NCBI RefSeq assembly: GCF_005795905.1
Contig: NZ_VAWE01000002.1
Span: forward strand, 62,001 to 126,000
DNA from: Streptomyces marianii
GTDB taxonomy: Bacteria > Actinomycetota > Actinomycetes > Streptomycetales > Streptomycetaceae
DNA: 64,000 bases
Direction of reading: 5' to 3'
The notes beneath the pieces are model-generated. The model was not told the DNA's origin and searched no databases. It was given only the letters and a program-made list of their open reading frames with translations. Position numbers and translations under genes: made by a program. Below, in pieces: positions 1-8,581 of this stretch. Each line of letters opens with the position of its first letter. Position 1 is the first letter of the stretch.

Positions 1-283
1 GGAGCCGTGGCAGACAGGCCGGGTCGGGCCACAGGACGAGGCGGTCGACGTCCGGGGAGACGCCGCGCAGACCGAAGCGCGGTCCTTCCTCTGCCAGTTG
101 GGGCAGGCGGGGACGGGCGAGGGTGAGCATGACGGCGGCTTCGAGGAGCTGCTGCTGTGGGTCGGCGGCGTCGGGGACGAGGCCGAAGTGCAGGCCTCGG
201 GCCTGGTAGAAGGCGTGGGCTGCCTGGCGCGGCTCGCCGGTGTACTGCTGGCGCAGCCGGATGGTGTTGCTGTCCCTGGACAT
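1..283 (-). CDS. Hypothetical protein, N-terminal part (runs off the window)
   Basis: An open minus-strand frame starts at an ATG whose first base is 283 and continues past the window edge. The 94 visible codons begin MSRDSNTIRLRQQYTGEPRQ and include a helical stretch rich in Gln, Ala and Leu. Third positions are mostly G or C, as expected for a real Streptomyces gene, while the overlapping plus-strand frame has poor codon usage. No domain is recognised and no function is proposed. It is transcribed away from the 688 gene, so 284-687 is a divergent intergenic region. Confidence 0.6.
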   Translation of the reverse strand, partial: MSRDSNTIRLRQQYTGEPRQAAHAFYQARGLHFGLVPDAADPQQQLLEAAVMLTLARPRLPQLAEEGPRFGLRGVSPDVDRLVLWPDPACLPRL

Positions 284-687
284 GAGGCATCCGTTCCGCG
301 GCACGACTCCCCGGACCGGCGTACCGGCAGATGTGGTGAAGGTTGTGCAACTGACGTGACGACTCGTCTCTTCCCGCCGCTGGTGCACCTGCGGGTCCGG
401 GCCACCTGGTGCGGACGGAGGCAGCAGTCCCTGCCCGGGAACACCATAGCGCCCGCCTCGGCATGCCTGTGCCCGTTCCGGCCAGCCGCCGCACGGGGGC
501 TGGGACCGCGCCTTCGGTCTGCCGTACCACCCGGTCCGGACCCGTGCTCAAGACCGCGACAAGGCCGCGTGGCGGCTCAGGCGGGCCGCCGTGTGCCACC
601 ATCCGCGCTACTTTTCCTTATTGCTTGACGTTGTTTAGCAATGTGTGAGATCATATTTCTTGACGGCGTTAAGCATTAGGGGAGAAC
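284..687. promoter_or_regulatory. Divergent intergenic region with paired 19-bp direct repeats
   Basis: No gene is supported here. Just before the 688 gene lie two related 19-base elements, CTTGACGTTGTTTAGCAAT at 624-642 and CTTGACGGCGTTAAGCATT at 659-677, matching at 15 of 19 positions and spaced 35 bp apart. Each contains TTGACG, so either could also act as a -35 box. The stretch 605-677 is clearly more AT-rich than its surroundings. A ribosome site AGGGGAG (678-684) precedes the ATG at 688. The repeats look like a double operator or a promoter with a repeated activator site. Confidence 0.45.
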
Positions 688-960
688 ATGGCCACCAAGA
701 AGGATCTGAACCAGCTGAAAAAGAAGGCGGAGAAGCAGGGATTCCGGTTCGTGGAGACCAAGAACAACCACTACCGGGTGTTCCTCGTCGTCACCGAGGC
801 CACCTCCGAGGAGGAAGAGGTGCTGACGTTCGTCACCACGATGCCCAGCACCCCAAGCGAGTACCGCGGCCTGAAGAACGCGCAGGCGGCCCTCAAGCGA
901 TTCGGCTTCGTCTACGAGACGGAGAGCAAGGGCAAGCCCAAGCCCCAGCGCACCCACTGA
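688..960 (+). CDS. Small HicA-like (dsRBD-fold) protein, tentative
   Basis: This 90-residue basic protein opens MATKKDLNQLKKKAEKQGFR, followed by a beta segment with N-N-H-Y and, near the C-terminus, L-K-N-A-Q-A-A-L-K-R-F-G-F. Its size, the N-terminal helix, the G-F-x-F strand and the conserved-looking His resemble the HicA mRNA-interferase fold. No HicB-like partner is adjacent, so a toxin role is not established. The start is fixed by AGGGGAG three bases upstream. It is the first gene of a plus-strand series, but a strong hairpin directly after its stop may separate it from the next gene. Confidence 0.7.
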   Translation: MATKKDLNQLKKKAEKQGFRFVETKNNHYRVFLVVTEATSEEEEVLTFVTTMPSTPSEYRGLKNAQAALKRFGFVYETESKGKPKPQRTH

Positions 961-1000
961 TCGGCCGGGGGCGCCGGGGACACTCCCGGCGCCCGGCCGA
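961..1000 (+). terminator. Strong hairpin after the 688-960 gene
   Basis: Starting at the base after the stop codon, an arm beginning TCGGCCGG pairs with an arm ending CGGCCGA through about 17 bp with a single bulged G and a short loop around 979-984. No U-tract follows, as is common for Streptomyces terminators. It could act as a terminator or attenuator before the 1040 gene. Confidence 0.5.
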
Positions 1001-1039
1001 CCGCGCCGTCACCGCCCCTGCCCCCGAGATGAGGAAGCC

Positions 1040-1900
1040 ATGACCGAGAGCACCTACAACGTGCGCGTCGAGTACGACGTGAGCAAGATGCCGTCCGACG
1101 CGATCATCAGCAGCATCCACGAGGACCTGTCCCGCTACGACGTCTCCGTCGGCTCCTCCCCCGCCGGCGGCCTGACCGTTCGCCTGTTTCTCCAGGCGGA
1201 CAGCCCCGTCGACGCCGGCGCCCGCGGCGTCGAGTACGTCCAGGGGACCCTGCTGAAGCACGGGGTCGTCCAGGTGCACCAGATGACCGGATACGAAGTA
1301 CTCACGGAAGAGGAGTTCGACCGCCGGCTCGCCGAGCCGCTCGTCCCCGAGCTGGCCGGCATGTCCGAGGTCGCCCAGATCACCGGGACCACCAGGAGCC
1401 GGGCCAGCCAGCTGCGGAAGAAGCTGGAGCCCTACCTCGTCCAGGAGCTGGTCTCCGGGCCCGTCTACCTCGCATCCGGCGTACGCGCGTTCGCCGAGAA
1501 GGAGTACAACCGCACGCCCGGAGTGCGCCGCAGCGAGATTCCCCTCACCCCACTCGAGCGCGCTCTGTTCGAATCGCTCGCCGCGGCCGCAGCCGGCACC
1601 GAGGTGCCCTCCCCCACCACGGACCATCAGGCCGTCGCCCGCGTGATCGAGGGGGTTGTCGGCAACGGCCACCAGCTCCAGCTGCACGCCCAGCCCTCCG
1701 GCTCCGACATCGCCGGCGCGCTCGACACCCTGCTGGAGCACGGCCTGGTACGCACCCGCAAGATCTACAAGAAGGAGATGAGGGAGCTGGCCGCCGGCCA
1801 CGAGGAGGACCTCGTCGTCAGCCTCACCGTGAAGGGAGAACGCCACTCCGGCATCACCACCCGGTCCACCGGCGCCTCCGGCCAGAAGGAGAGCCAGTGA
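1040..1900 (+). CDS. Hypothetical protein with an HTH-like segment
   Basis: The 286-residue product starts at an ATG preceded by GAGGAAG. The N-terminal half (about 1-90) predicts as mixed alpha/beta. Around residues 110-130, M-S-E-V-A-Q-I-T-G-T-T-R-S-R-A-S-Q-L looks like a helix-turn-helix of the kind used to read DNA. The C-terminal part is mainly helical. Its TGA overlaps a GTG, but the next protein probably starts 285 bases further on. A regulatory role is possible from the HTH, and no family is recognised. Confidence 0.65.
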   Translation: MTESTYNVRVEYDVSKMPSDAIISSIHEDLSRYDVSVGSSPAGGLTVRLFLQADSPVDAGARGVEYVQGTLLKHGVVQVHQMTGYEVLTEEEFDRRLAEPLVPELAGMSEVAQITGTTRSRASQLRKKLEPYLVQELVSGPVYLASGVRAFAEKEYNRTPGVRRSEIPLTPLERALFESLAAAAAGTEVPSPTTDHQAVARVIEGVVGNGHQLQLHAQPSGSDIAGALDTLLEHGLVRTRKIYKKEMRELAAGHEEDLVVSLTVKGERHSGITTRSTGASGQKESQ

Positions 1901-2184
1901 CCGCGGCCGGCGCATCCGCTGCAGCAAGCCGCCCGGACCAGCTCCACGTTCCCGTACTCAACGGCCACACGGCTGCCGCAGCGCAGCCCGGGCGGCACCG
2001 GCTGCTGACCGGTGCCGGCGTGAGCCTCCTCGAACATCACTTCCCGCCCCGCTCCCAGGCCCGGCCGGCTCGGGCGGGCATGCCGATCTCGCCGCGTCAG
2101 CCCATTCCGGTCAGCAACGCGCGACAGCCCCGCCACACCACCGGCATCCCCCACCGGCCGCCCCCTCATGAAGGAGACCGCAAC

Positions 2185-3129
2185 TTGGCAGACCCCCAGA
2201 CACCCGCCCCCAGCCCCTCCCTCGCCCAGGCCCTCTCGGTGCTCGTCTCCCCCGATGACGACTTCCTGCGCGAAGCCCAGCGCAACGACGAGCTGGCGCG
2301 GACCCTGACGCACTTCGACGCTCTCGGGCGCGGCATCGCGGAAGCCCTCAACACCCGTGACGTCGAGGGAGGCGGCTGGACACACACCATGCTGCCCGCC
2401 TACTGGGGCAACGTGACGGTGCGCCACCGCGACGGGATGCACTTCGTCTTCATGCACCACGGCCGCTCACGCAAGGGCCCCGCCGGCCGCCGCCTCCGCG
2501 TCGAAACCGGGTACCCCCACGGCTACTGCGGCTGGCGCGCGGAGCCGATCACCGTCTCGATGGACCGTGCCCCCGACGCGATCGCTGCGGACGTCCTGCG
2601 GCGGCTGATGCCCGCGTACAAGGACACCCTGCGCGAAGCTCTGGCGGACGCCCACCGCAGCGAGGCGCATCGGCAGGCTCGTATCGGGCTGAACGGGCTC
2701 ATCGAGCAGCTCGTGCCGGGCATCCACGGTGTCGGGGGTGTGCGGCCCTGCGACGCACCGGACCGCAAGACCTCGTTCTGGTCCGGCCGCGATCACGTGC
2801 CGGAGGGCCAGTACGCGTTGCCGGTCGGCGGGAGCGTGACCTTGGACCACGACGCCAGCGAGGTGGAGATCACGCTCTCTCATGTGCCGCCCGCTCTCGC
2901 TCTGGACCTGCTCGGCCACCTGCGGCGATATGGAGTCGTCTCGGGCCAGAGGGTGCCTGTCGGCCAGGCGCCGCGCGTCATCGCCGGTGAACTGGAGCCC
3001 CGCGACGCCGTCGAGGCCCTGCCGCCCGCTGACGGACACGCGCGCCGCCGGGCCCTGCACCGCGCGCAGGGCAGGGTGTTCCCCAGCCGGCCGGTGACGG
3101 CCGCTGTCGAAGCCGGGCCCACCCGGTGA
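2185..3129 (+). CDS. Hypothetical protein, TTG start
   Basis: The reading frame is open from 1897, but AAGGAG at 2171-2176 sits eight bases before an in-frame TTG at 2185, giving a 314-residue protein opening MADPQTPAPSPSLAQ. The extra 96 codons upstream are low-complexity and lack a good ribosome site, so 1901-2184 is taken as leader. The sequence looks globular, with aromatic-rich beta segments around residues 65-110 and helices after 125. No motif is recognised. It ends ten bases before the HD-hydrolase gene, which suggests co-transcription. Confidence 0.6.
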   Translation: MADPQTPAPSPSLAQALSVLVSPDDDFLREAQRNDELARTLTHFDALGRGIAEALNTRDVEGGGWTHTMLPAYWGNVTVRHRDGMHFVFMHHGRSRKGPAGRRLRVETGYPHGYCGWRAEPITVSMDRAPDAIAADVLRRLMPAYKDTLREALADAHRSEAHRQARIGLNGLIEQLVPGIHGVGGVRPCDAPDRKTSFWSGRDHVPEGQYALPVGGSVTLDHDASEVEITLSHVPPALALDLLGHLRRYGVVSGQRVPVGQAPRVIAGELEPRDAVEALPPADGHARRRALHRAQGRVFPSRPVTAAVEAGPTR

Positions 3130-3139
3130 AGGAGGAAGC

Positions 3140-3679
3140 ATGAAGTCTGTCCGCGAAGTCGACCTTCTGGCCGAGCGCGCCCACGCCGGGCAGGTCGACA
3201 AGATCGGCCGCCCCTACATCGAACATGTCCGCTCGGTGGCCGCCGGGCTCGCGCCGCTCGGGGACGAACTCGTCATGGCCGGCCTGCTGCACGACATCGT
3301 CGAGGACACCGACTGGACGGCCGAAGCGCTGCTGGACGCCGGCGTCCCGGCGCGCGTCGTCGAGATCGTCGAGGCGGTGACCAACCAGCCGGGTACGGCG
3401 TACGAGGAGAAGATCCGGCGCATCACCGCCGACCCGGCGGCGACGCTCGTGAAGATCGCCGACAACGCCCACAACAGCCACCCCGACCGGGCTGCCCAGC
3501 TTCCGCAGGACAAGCGCGAGCGCCTGGCGGCGAAGTACCGCACGGCGCGCGCCGTACTGTGGCCGGCGGCGAGCCGCGCTGACGTCGAGGCGATCGTGCG
3601 GATCGTCAATCCGGCGCTGCTCGCCGAGGTGGATGAGGTCTTCGGCACGTCCTCGGTTCCTGCGGGGGGTTCTGCGTGA
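3140..3679 (+). CDS. RelA/SpoT-type HD hydrolase (MESH1-like)
   Basis: This 179-residue protein has the full metal-dependent HD signature of SpoT/MESH1 alarmone hydrolases: His29 in Y-I-E-H, His51-Asp52 followed by Glu55-Asp56 in H-D-I-V-E-D, and Asp108 in V-K-I-A-D-N-A-H-N. The family removes the 3' pyrophosphate from (p)ppGpp, and single-domain members act as stand-alone hydrolases. The length fits a single catalytic domain with no synthetase or regulatory domain. A GGAGG site lies just before the ATG. The TGA overlaps the GTG of the next gene, so translation of the HD enzyme and the P-loop protein is probably coupled. The substrate could also be another nucleotide. Confidence 0.85.
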   Translation: MKSVREVDLLAERAHAGQVDKIGRPYIEHVRSVAAGLAPLGDELVMAGLLHDIVEDTDWTAEALLDAGVPARVVEIVEAVTNQPGTAYEEKIRRITADPAATLVKIADNAHNSHPDRAAQLPQDKRERLAAKYRTARAVLWPAASRADVEAIVRIVNPALLAEVDEVFGTSSVPAGGSA

Positions 3680-4725
3680 GCCAGCCCGGTGACCCCAGCG
3701 GCCCGGTCGAGGAAGTCATCCGGCTGCTGGAATCTGCTGCCGGACCCGTGAACCCCATGGTGCTGCTGGTCGGTCCTCCCCTGTCGGGCATCACGCGGTC
3801 GATGTACGAGGCGGTCCGCAGCGGCCTCCCGCACGGGCGTCTGTACCAGCTCACCGTTGCCGACCTCGCCGCCCGGCCGGACCTGGAAGACCTGTTCAGC
3901 GGCATCGGTCCGCACGTGCTGTGGCTCGACGGCTTGGCGCCGGCCGACCTCGTCCTGCTCGGCCACGGCGTCTTGGACCAGGTCCTCCCGCACGCCATGG
4001 TGCTGGCCAGCGTCGACGCCTTCTGGTGCGACCGCGTCCTGCGGGACGGCTCGGCCGCCATCGCGCCGGCGCGGACGGTCCTGCTGGAGTACGCGGATCG
4101 CATCCCGGTGCCGTTTACGCTGTCCCCGCGGGAGCGGTCCCGGCTCCGCGAGATGGGTTACCCCGTCAGCAAGGGGCTCGCAGAGTCGCTCGTCGGCGGC
4201 GAGAACCTGATCAAGCACTACCGGCGTGGAGCGCGGAGTCATCCGGAAGGGCACCGGCTGGTCCAGGCCGCCATCGACGCGCGGCGCTGCGGCATCCACC
4301 GCCCCTTCTCCGAGGACGAACTGCAACGCCTGTGGGAAGCACGGGGCGGCTCCCCCGGCGCGTTCCAGCGTGCGTTGGACTGGGCCAGCGCCGTCCCTGA
4401 GGGTTCCACGACGGGACTTCTCTTCCGCGCGCACGGCGGCCAGTCCGAGGACTGGCGGGTGCTCGGGTACGCGGCCGGCGCCGACAACGGCGATCACGGG
4501 CACAAGGCCCGCCGCCTGAGCGATGACGCCTGGAAGCAGGCGCGCGAGCTGTTCGCGGACGCCGCCGATCAGTACGCCCTCGGAATCGCCGCGCATCTGC
4601 ACGGCCGTGACGAGACCGCGCGCCTCGCCCTCTCGCGGACCGTCCAGGTTGCCCCGCCGCAGGATCCCGTCGCAGCTGCGGCGGCCGGCGCGCTCAGGAG
4701 TCTGGAGGCCGAGGGCTCGGTGTAG
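3676..4725 (+). CDS. STAND/AAA-like protein with degenerate P-loop
   Basis: The 349-residue product starts with a GTG overlapping the HD gene stop. Residues 29-40 read V-L-L-V-G-P-P-L-S-G-I-T, a Walker A position where the Lys is replaced by Ile. H-V-L-W-L-D-G-L resembles a Walker B strand. Helical segments follow, and the last 90 residues look like a TPR or similar solenoid (A-L-G-I-A-A-H-L-H-G-R-D-E-T-A-R-L-A). The layout is that of STAND-type sensor or scaffold proteins, although loss of the Lys suggests weak or absent ATP hydrolysis. Coupling to an alarmone-hydrolase-like enzyme is notable. Confidence 0.7.
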   Translation: MSQPGDPSGPVEEVIRLLESAAGPVNPMVLLVGPPLSGITRSMYEAVRSGLPHGRLYQLTVADLAARPDLEDLFSGIGPHVLWLDGLAPADLVLLGHGVLDQVLPHAMVLASVDAFWCDRVLRDGSAAIAPARTVLLEYADRIPVPFTLSPRERSRLREMGYPVSKGLAESLVGGENLIKHYRRGARSHPEGHRLVQAAIDARRCGIHRPFSEDELQRLWEARGGSPGAFQRALDWASAVPEGSTTGLLFRAHGGQSEDWRVLGYAAGADNGDHGHKARRLSDDAWKQARELFADAADQYALGIAAHLHGRDETARLALSRTVQVAPPQDPVAAAAAGALRSLEAEGSV

Positions 4726-4864
4726 GACCCGTGGGGTGACGCCCTAGGCGAGCGCGGTGCGGAGGAAGTCGGTGGCATGGTTCGGCAGGTCGAGGCCCCG
4801 TGGCGTCCTGGCGGGCGGGGAATCTCGGTGCGCGGCAGGTCAGGCGGGGTGAAGAATCCCGGGT

Positions 4865-6361
4865 ATGCGGCATCTCCTTCCCTCGCACCCCGTACCGGAA
4901 CACCGGTACATCGAGCGCGTCCTGCGGCACTCGACGGACTCGCTGGTCCGGCTGATCGCGGCCACCAGTCCGGGGCTTCCGGCCGTCCGTGACCTCGGGA
5001 AGCGGGATCTCAGCCCGTACGGGCCGTGGGCCCTGCAGGACGTGGCGTGGGTGTCCCTGGCTCTGGGCAGCGAGACCAAGCCTGCCGCGACGAGAGACGA
5101 CCTCGCGGAGATCGTCGGCCTCTACCTGGCCCTGGACGACCCGATCACCCACGAGCCCGCCGGCGGGCTCCGGCTGGAGCGCTTCCTCCAGCGCGTCACG
5201 CACCAGCAGGGCGGCTGGCAGGAGAGCGACTACGCACAGCTCAGCCGGTCCGTCGCCCTGCTGCAGCAGACGCCGCACCCCGACGGCGGTCTGGAAGTCA
5301 TCCGTCCCGGATGGGATCACGAGCTGCTCGGCTGCTCGTTGACCGACTACGTCGGCCTCGCCGAGCTCGTCTGGGCCTGCGCCACCCTCCACCCGGACCC
5401 GCGCCGCCGGGGCCGGTTCGCTGTGGAGTGGTACCCGGCACGCGACTACGTCGAGTTCGACCATTTGCGCTCTCCCGCACAGGTCAAGGCGGTGCTGCGG
5501 CGGCACTTCGCCACCACCAAGCTCAGGCTCCGTACGAGCTTCCCTGCCGGCGCCGACCCGCTCGTGAGGCGCTACACCCACAACCCGCTGCGGGCCCGCC
5601 CCCTGGTTGGCGGGATGCCCGGCGGCTACCTCGTGCCGGTCCCGGCCGCGGTGCTCGGCAAGGCCACGCCACTCGGCTTGTACTACACCGGGGGTGACAA
5701 CAACTCGGAGCGGGGCAAGGCCTTCACCCGGGACGTGGGCCACCTGTTCGAACGGTACGTGGGCCGGCAGCTCGCCCTGCTGACCGACGCCGAGGTGCAC
5801 CCCGAGGTGGAGTACAAGCTGCCCAAGAAGCAGAGCGGGAAGTCGGTCGACTGGATCGTGGTCTTCCCGGACCTCGTGCTGCTGGTCGAGGTCAAGTCGA
5901 CCCGGCCGGGCGAGGCGCTGCGCCTGGGCGCGGAGAACTTCACCACGATCCTCGACAGCCAGTTCCGCAAGGCTTTCAAGCAGGTCGACAACTCGGCCGA
6001 CCGCATCCGCTCCGGGGCGCACCCCGAGTTCGACCACATCCCGCGGGATCGCCCGATGGTCGGCATGGTCGTCACTGCGGAGCAGTTCCACCAGATCAAC
6101 ACGTCCGAGCACCGGAGCGAGCTGCCGTCGACCAGCGTGCCGGTGACCGTGACCTCCATTCAGGAGCTGGAGGACGCGGTTACCATCACCGGCACGAGCC
6201 TGGCCGACGTCCTGCGCGCGAGCGCCGCCGGCGGTGGCGCGGCGCTGCGACCGCTCTTCCAAGGGCACACGTTCCTGGACCACAACGCGGTTCTGGAGCA
6301 GGGCTGGTCGGCCATTCCGTTCGCGCGCCCCCGAGACCCCGGCACGGGGGCGGCCCGGTGA
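4865..6361 (+). CDS. PD-(D/E)XK nuclease-like protein
   Basis: In this 498-residue protein the C-terminal half has a nuclease-like core: S-V-D-W-I-V-V-F-P-D-L-V-L-L-V-E-V-K-S at about 327-345, with Asp (about 329) and E-V-K (about 342-344) placed as in PD-(D/E)XK enzymes, followed by a helix with a Gln. The N-terminal 250 residues match nothing recognised. NERD-like or restriction-type DNA cleavage is possible, but metal-site geometry cannot be judged by eye. The ATG at 4865 has only a weak ribosome site. The gene stands alone, with 139 bases before it and a membrane-protein gene after it. Confidence 0.65.
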   Translation: MRHLLPSHPVPEHRYIERVLRHSTDSLVRLIAATSPGLPAVRDLGKRDLSPYGPWALQDVAWVSLALGSETKPAATRDDLAEIVGLYLALDDPITHEPAGGLRLERFLQRVTHQQGGWQESDYAQLSRSVALLQQTPHPDGGLEVIRPGWDHELLGCSLTDYVGLAELVWACATLHPDPRRRGRFAVEWYPARDYVEFDHLRSPAQVKAVLRRHFATTKLRLRTSFPAGADPLVRRYTHNPLRARPLVGGMPGGYLVPVPAAVLGKATPLGLYYTGGDNNSERGKAFTRDVGHLFERYVGRQLALLTDAEVHPEVEYKLPKKQSGKSVDWIVVFPDLVLLVEVKSTRPGEALRLGAENFTTILDSQFRKAFKQVDNSADRIRSGAHPEFDHIPRDRPMVGMVVTAEQFHQINTSEHRSELPSTSVPVTVTSIQELEDAVTITGTSLADVLRASAAGGGAALRPLFQGHTFLDHNAVLEQGWSAIPFARPRDPGTGAAR

Positions 6362-6486
6362 CACCGTACGAAGCGGGGCTTGATCAGGGGGACACCACGT
6401 CCGGCGCCATCAGCCCGCCGAGCGTGCTGGCCAGATCAGCACGTCCGGGCCGCCCCCTCGGCGGCGGCCTGTCCGTGTGAGCAGGC

Positions 6487-7005
6487 ATGATGCTCTGCAT
6501 GAAGGACGAGGAAGCACCCGCGCCGGCGCTGACCCCGGCGGCGGTGCGCCGCCGGTTCACCGCTGCGGCGTGGGGCTCGGCCGTCGCCTGGCCGATACTG
6601 ACCGCCGCCGTCACCCCCCTTCTTCTGTGGTGGCTGGACATGGGCTGGGATGAGGTGATGTCGGCCGGCTTCGCCGCGGCGGGTCTCCTCCCGCTCGCGC
6701 CGGTGCTCGTGTACGTCGCCGTCGACGCGGCCCGCACCGTACGCAAGGAGCAGCGGGAGGTCGCTGAGAGCGCCCGCGAACTCGTGAGCGCCGTACGTGC
6801 CGCGGGTGATCGACGGGACCTGAGCCTCGCCGCCCACCACCTCGGGACCACGATGCTGGGAGCGTCGACGGCCTTCAACACCCGTGTACTCCCCCGCCGC
6901 ACCACCCGAGCTTTCGCCCGTCGGGTGATGCAGGAGGCGGACGGCGACGGGTTGAGTCCGTCGTCCCTGGACATCGTGAAGGATCTGGCGCGCATGACGG
7001 CGTAG
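6487..7005 (+). CDS. Small membrane protein, two TM helices
   Basis: The 172-residue product has two hydrophobic segments, about residues 28-52 (T-A-A-A-W-G-S-A-V-A-W-P-I-L) and 58-82 (V-M-S-A-G-F-A-A-A-G-L-L-P-L-A-P-V-L), then a soluble helical domain rich in Arg and Ala. It may start at 6487 or at the in-frame ATG at 6499 (MKDEEAPAPALTP). Neither has a strong ribosome site. No family is recognised. Confidence 0.55.
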   Translation: MMLCMKDEEAPAPALTPAAVRRRFTAAAWGSAVAWPILTAAVTPLLLWWLDMGWDEVMSAGFAAAGLLPLAPVLVYVAVDAARTVRKEQREVAESARELVSAVRAAGDRRDLSLAAHHLGTTMLGASTAFNTRVLPRRTTRAFARRVMQEADGDGLSPSSLDIVKDLARMTA

Positions 7006-7382
7006 CCCGACGCGTTCCTGGCACGGTGTGAGCAGAAGCTGATCCGTCAGATCCACGGGCAAGGGAAGGCGCGCGTCATCGGCGCTGCTCTCGCCCGTCG
7101 TCTCCTCCCCGCGCGGGTGACGCATCAGGTGTGGGCGGGAGGATGCCGGTGGCATAGCCGCGCGTGACCGCATGGGCGGAGCCGTGCCTGGGGCCGGATC
7201 TGCGCTCGGAGCAGCAGCAGTCGGCCTCGGGGCGGGCCTTGTGGCTCTGTACGCGAGAACGACAGCACTTGTTCACCTGGCCGGGCGTCATCCGGCCCGC
7301 TCTCTCGAATCGAAAAGCTCACGGGTTCGGACAGCACAGGCACGCGTGATCATGTCCGATGTGGTGGCTTAGGGTCTCCGCC
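7006..7382. other. Intergenic region, nothing firm
   Basis: No convincing gene is present. A coding-like stretch in one plus frame (about 7008-7160) lacks a start, and a 66-codon frame from about 7172 holds one hydrophobic segment. Either could be a remnant. No repeat or hairpin stands out. Confidence 0.3.
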
Positions 7383-8402
7383 ATGACCAGGACTACGCCG
7401 CCGCGCCCCGTGCACGTTGAGAAGCTCTTCCCGAAGCTGGGGGCGCTTCGTGGTGTGACGACGCGCCTGCATCCGCGGCCGGGAAGTCCGGATGCGTCGG
7501 TCAGCTCGGTCGGCGGTCCTCTGCTGTGGCCGGCCGACGAACCGTGGCCGGTCTGCACCGAGCCGCACAAGCGCAGCAGCGGGTACCGCGTCGCGGACAT
7601 CCGTCGCGGGCGTCAGGTGCTCGCCGATGCATGGGCCCGTGACCGACCCAACGACGAGGAACGGGTCCTGCTCAAGGAGCTCGGCCGCAGGCACCGTGAA
7701 CGGGACATCGCCGACGGTGATCCGATCCCGCTGATCGGCCTGGTCCAGCTGTACCGGCGGGACGTGCCCGGCCTCCTGCCCGGCCCGGACGGCTGCGACC
7801 TGCTCCAGGTCCTCTGGTGCCCGTTCGAGGCACATGGCCCGAGCCGCCACAGCCTGGCCTTGCACGTACGCTGGCGCCACTCCGACCAGATCGCTGTGCC
7901 GCTGGACGCCCCTCCGCAGCCGATGCTCGTCGGCTTCGAGGGTGCGGTCGCCGAGCCTTGCGTGCTGCACCCCGAACAGGTCGTCACCTACCCGTACGCT
8001 GGCTCGCTGCCGACCAGGCTGTGGAGAAGGATCGACGCCTGGGAGAAAGCGGAGGAACGCAAGGCGGAAAAGCGCGGCCTGGACGACGAGCCGGTCACCT
8101 ACCACCATGACCTGTCGATTCCCCAGGGCTGCCGCGTGGGTGGATTCCCCTCCTGGCACACGACCGACCCGCACCCGGTCAACTGCGAAACCTGCGCCGC
8201 ACCCATGGTCCTGCTGCTGACCGTCGACAGCTCGGAGTGGAGCGGCGCCAACGGCAGCTGGATGCCCACCGAGGAATGGGATGTCGCCGAGCACCTACGG
8301 GACCGCTGCCCCACGCAACTCACGATCGGCCGAGACGGCCTGCTGAACATCTTCGCCTGCCCCACCGAGCCCGGGCACCCTCACCGATGGAGCCTCCAAT
8401 AG
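7383..8402 (+). CDS. DUF1963 (YwqG)-like protein
   Basis: From ATG 7383 the product is about 339 residues. It carries features typical of DUF1963/YwqG proteins: an early G-G-P-L-L-W-P-A-D-E-P-W-P-V-C, a middle I-G-L-V-Q-L-Y-R-R-D-V-P-G, and a C-terminal V-G-G-F-P-S-W followed by C-E-T-C and M-V-L-L-L-T-V-D-S. The Cys pairs may bind metal. The family's role is unknown; in Streptomyces it is often a stand-alone gene. The frame is open 24 bases further upstream, but the ATG at 7383 gives the family-like N-terminus. It converges on the kinase gene with 179 bases between the stops. Confidence 0.7.
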   Translation: MTRTTPPRPVHVEKLFPKLGALRGVTTRLHPRPGSPDASVSSVGGPLLWPADEPWPVCTEPHKRSSGYRVADIRRGRQVLADAWARDRPNDEERVLLKELGRRHRERDIADGDPIPLIGLVQLYRRDVPGLLPGPDGCDLLQVLWCPFEAHGPSRHSLALHVRWRHSDQIAVPLDAPPQPMLVGFEGAVAEPCVLHPEQVVTYPYAGSLPTRLWRRIDAWEKAEERKAEKRGLDDEPVTYHHDLSIPQGCRVGGFPSWHTTDPHPVNCETCAAPMVLLLTVDSSEWSGANGSWMPTEEWDVAEHLRDRCPTQLTIGRDGLLNIFACPTEPGHPHRWSLQ

Positions 8403-8581
8403 GCGGGGCAGAGCTTCGCGGACCGGGGCGCTGTCACCTTCGGTGAACATCGAACAGGACACCGCGCAGGTGCCTCCCGAACCCGTGAACAATTGACTTC
8501 ACAACAACTCGTGAACAAAGCCAGCCTTGAGCTCGCGGGCGATGTTCACGGTCTTCACGTGGTGCAGGGTGCTGGCGCTGG

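Noticed and set aside
98..628. 176-codon plus-strand frame
   Set aside because: Opposite to a better minus-strand frame at its left end, with random-looking codon use and no ribosome site.
4726..4864. Possible gene tail on the minus strand (ending about 4744)
   Set aside because: About 30 codons at most before an upstream stop; no start and no recognisable motif.
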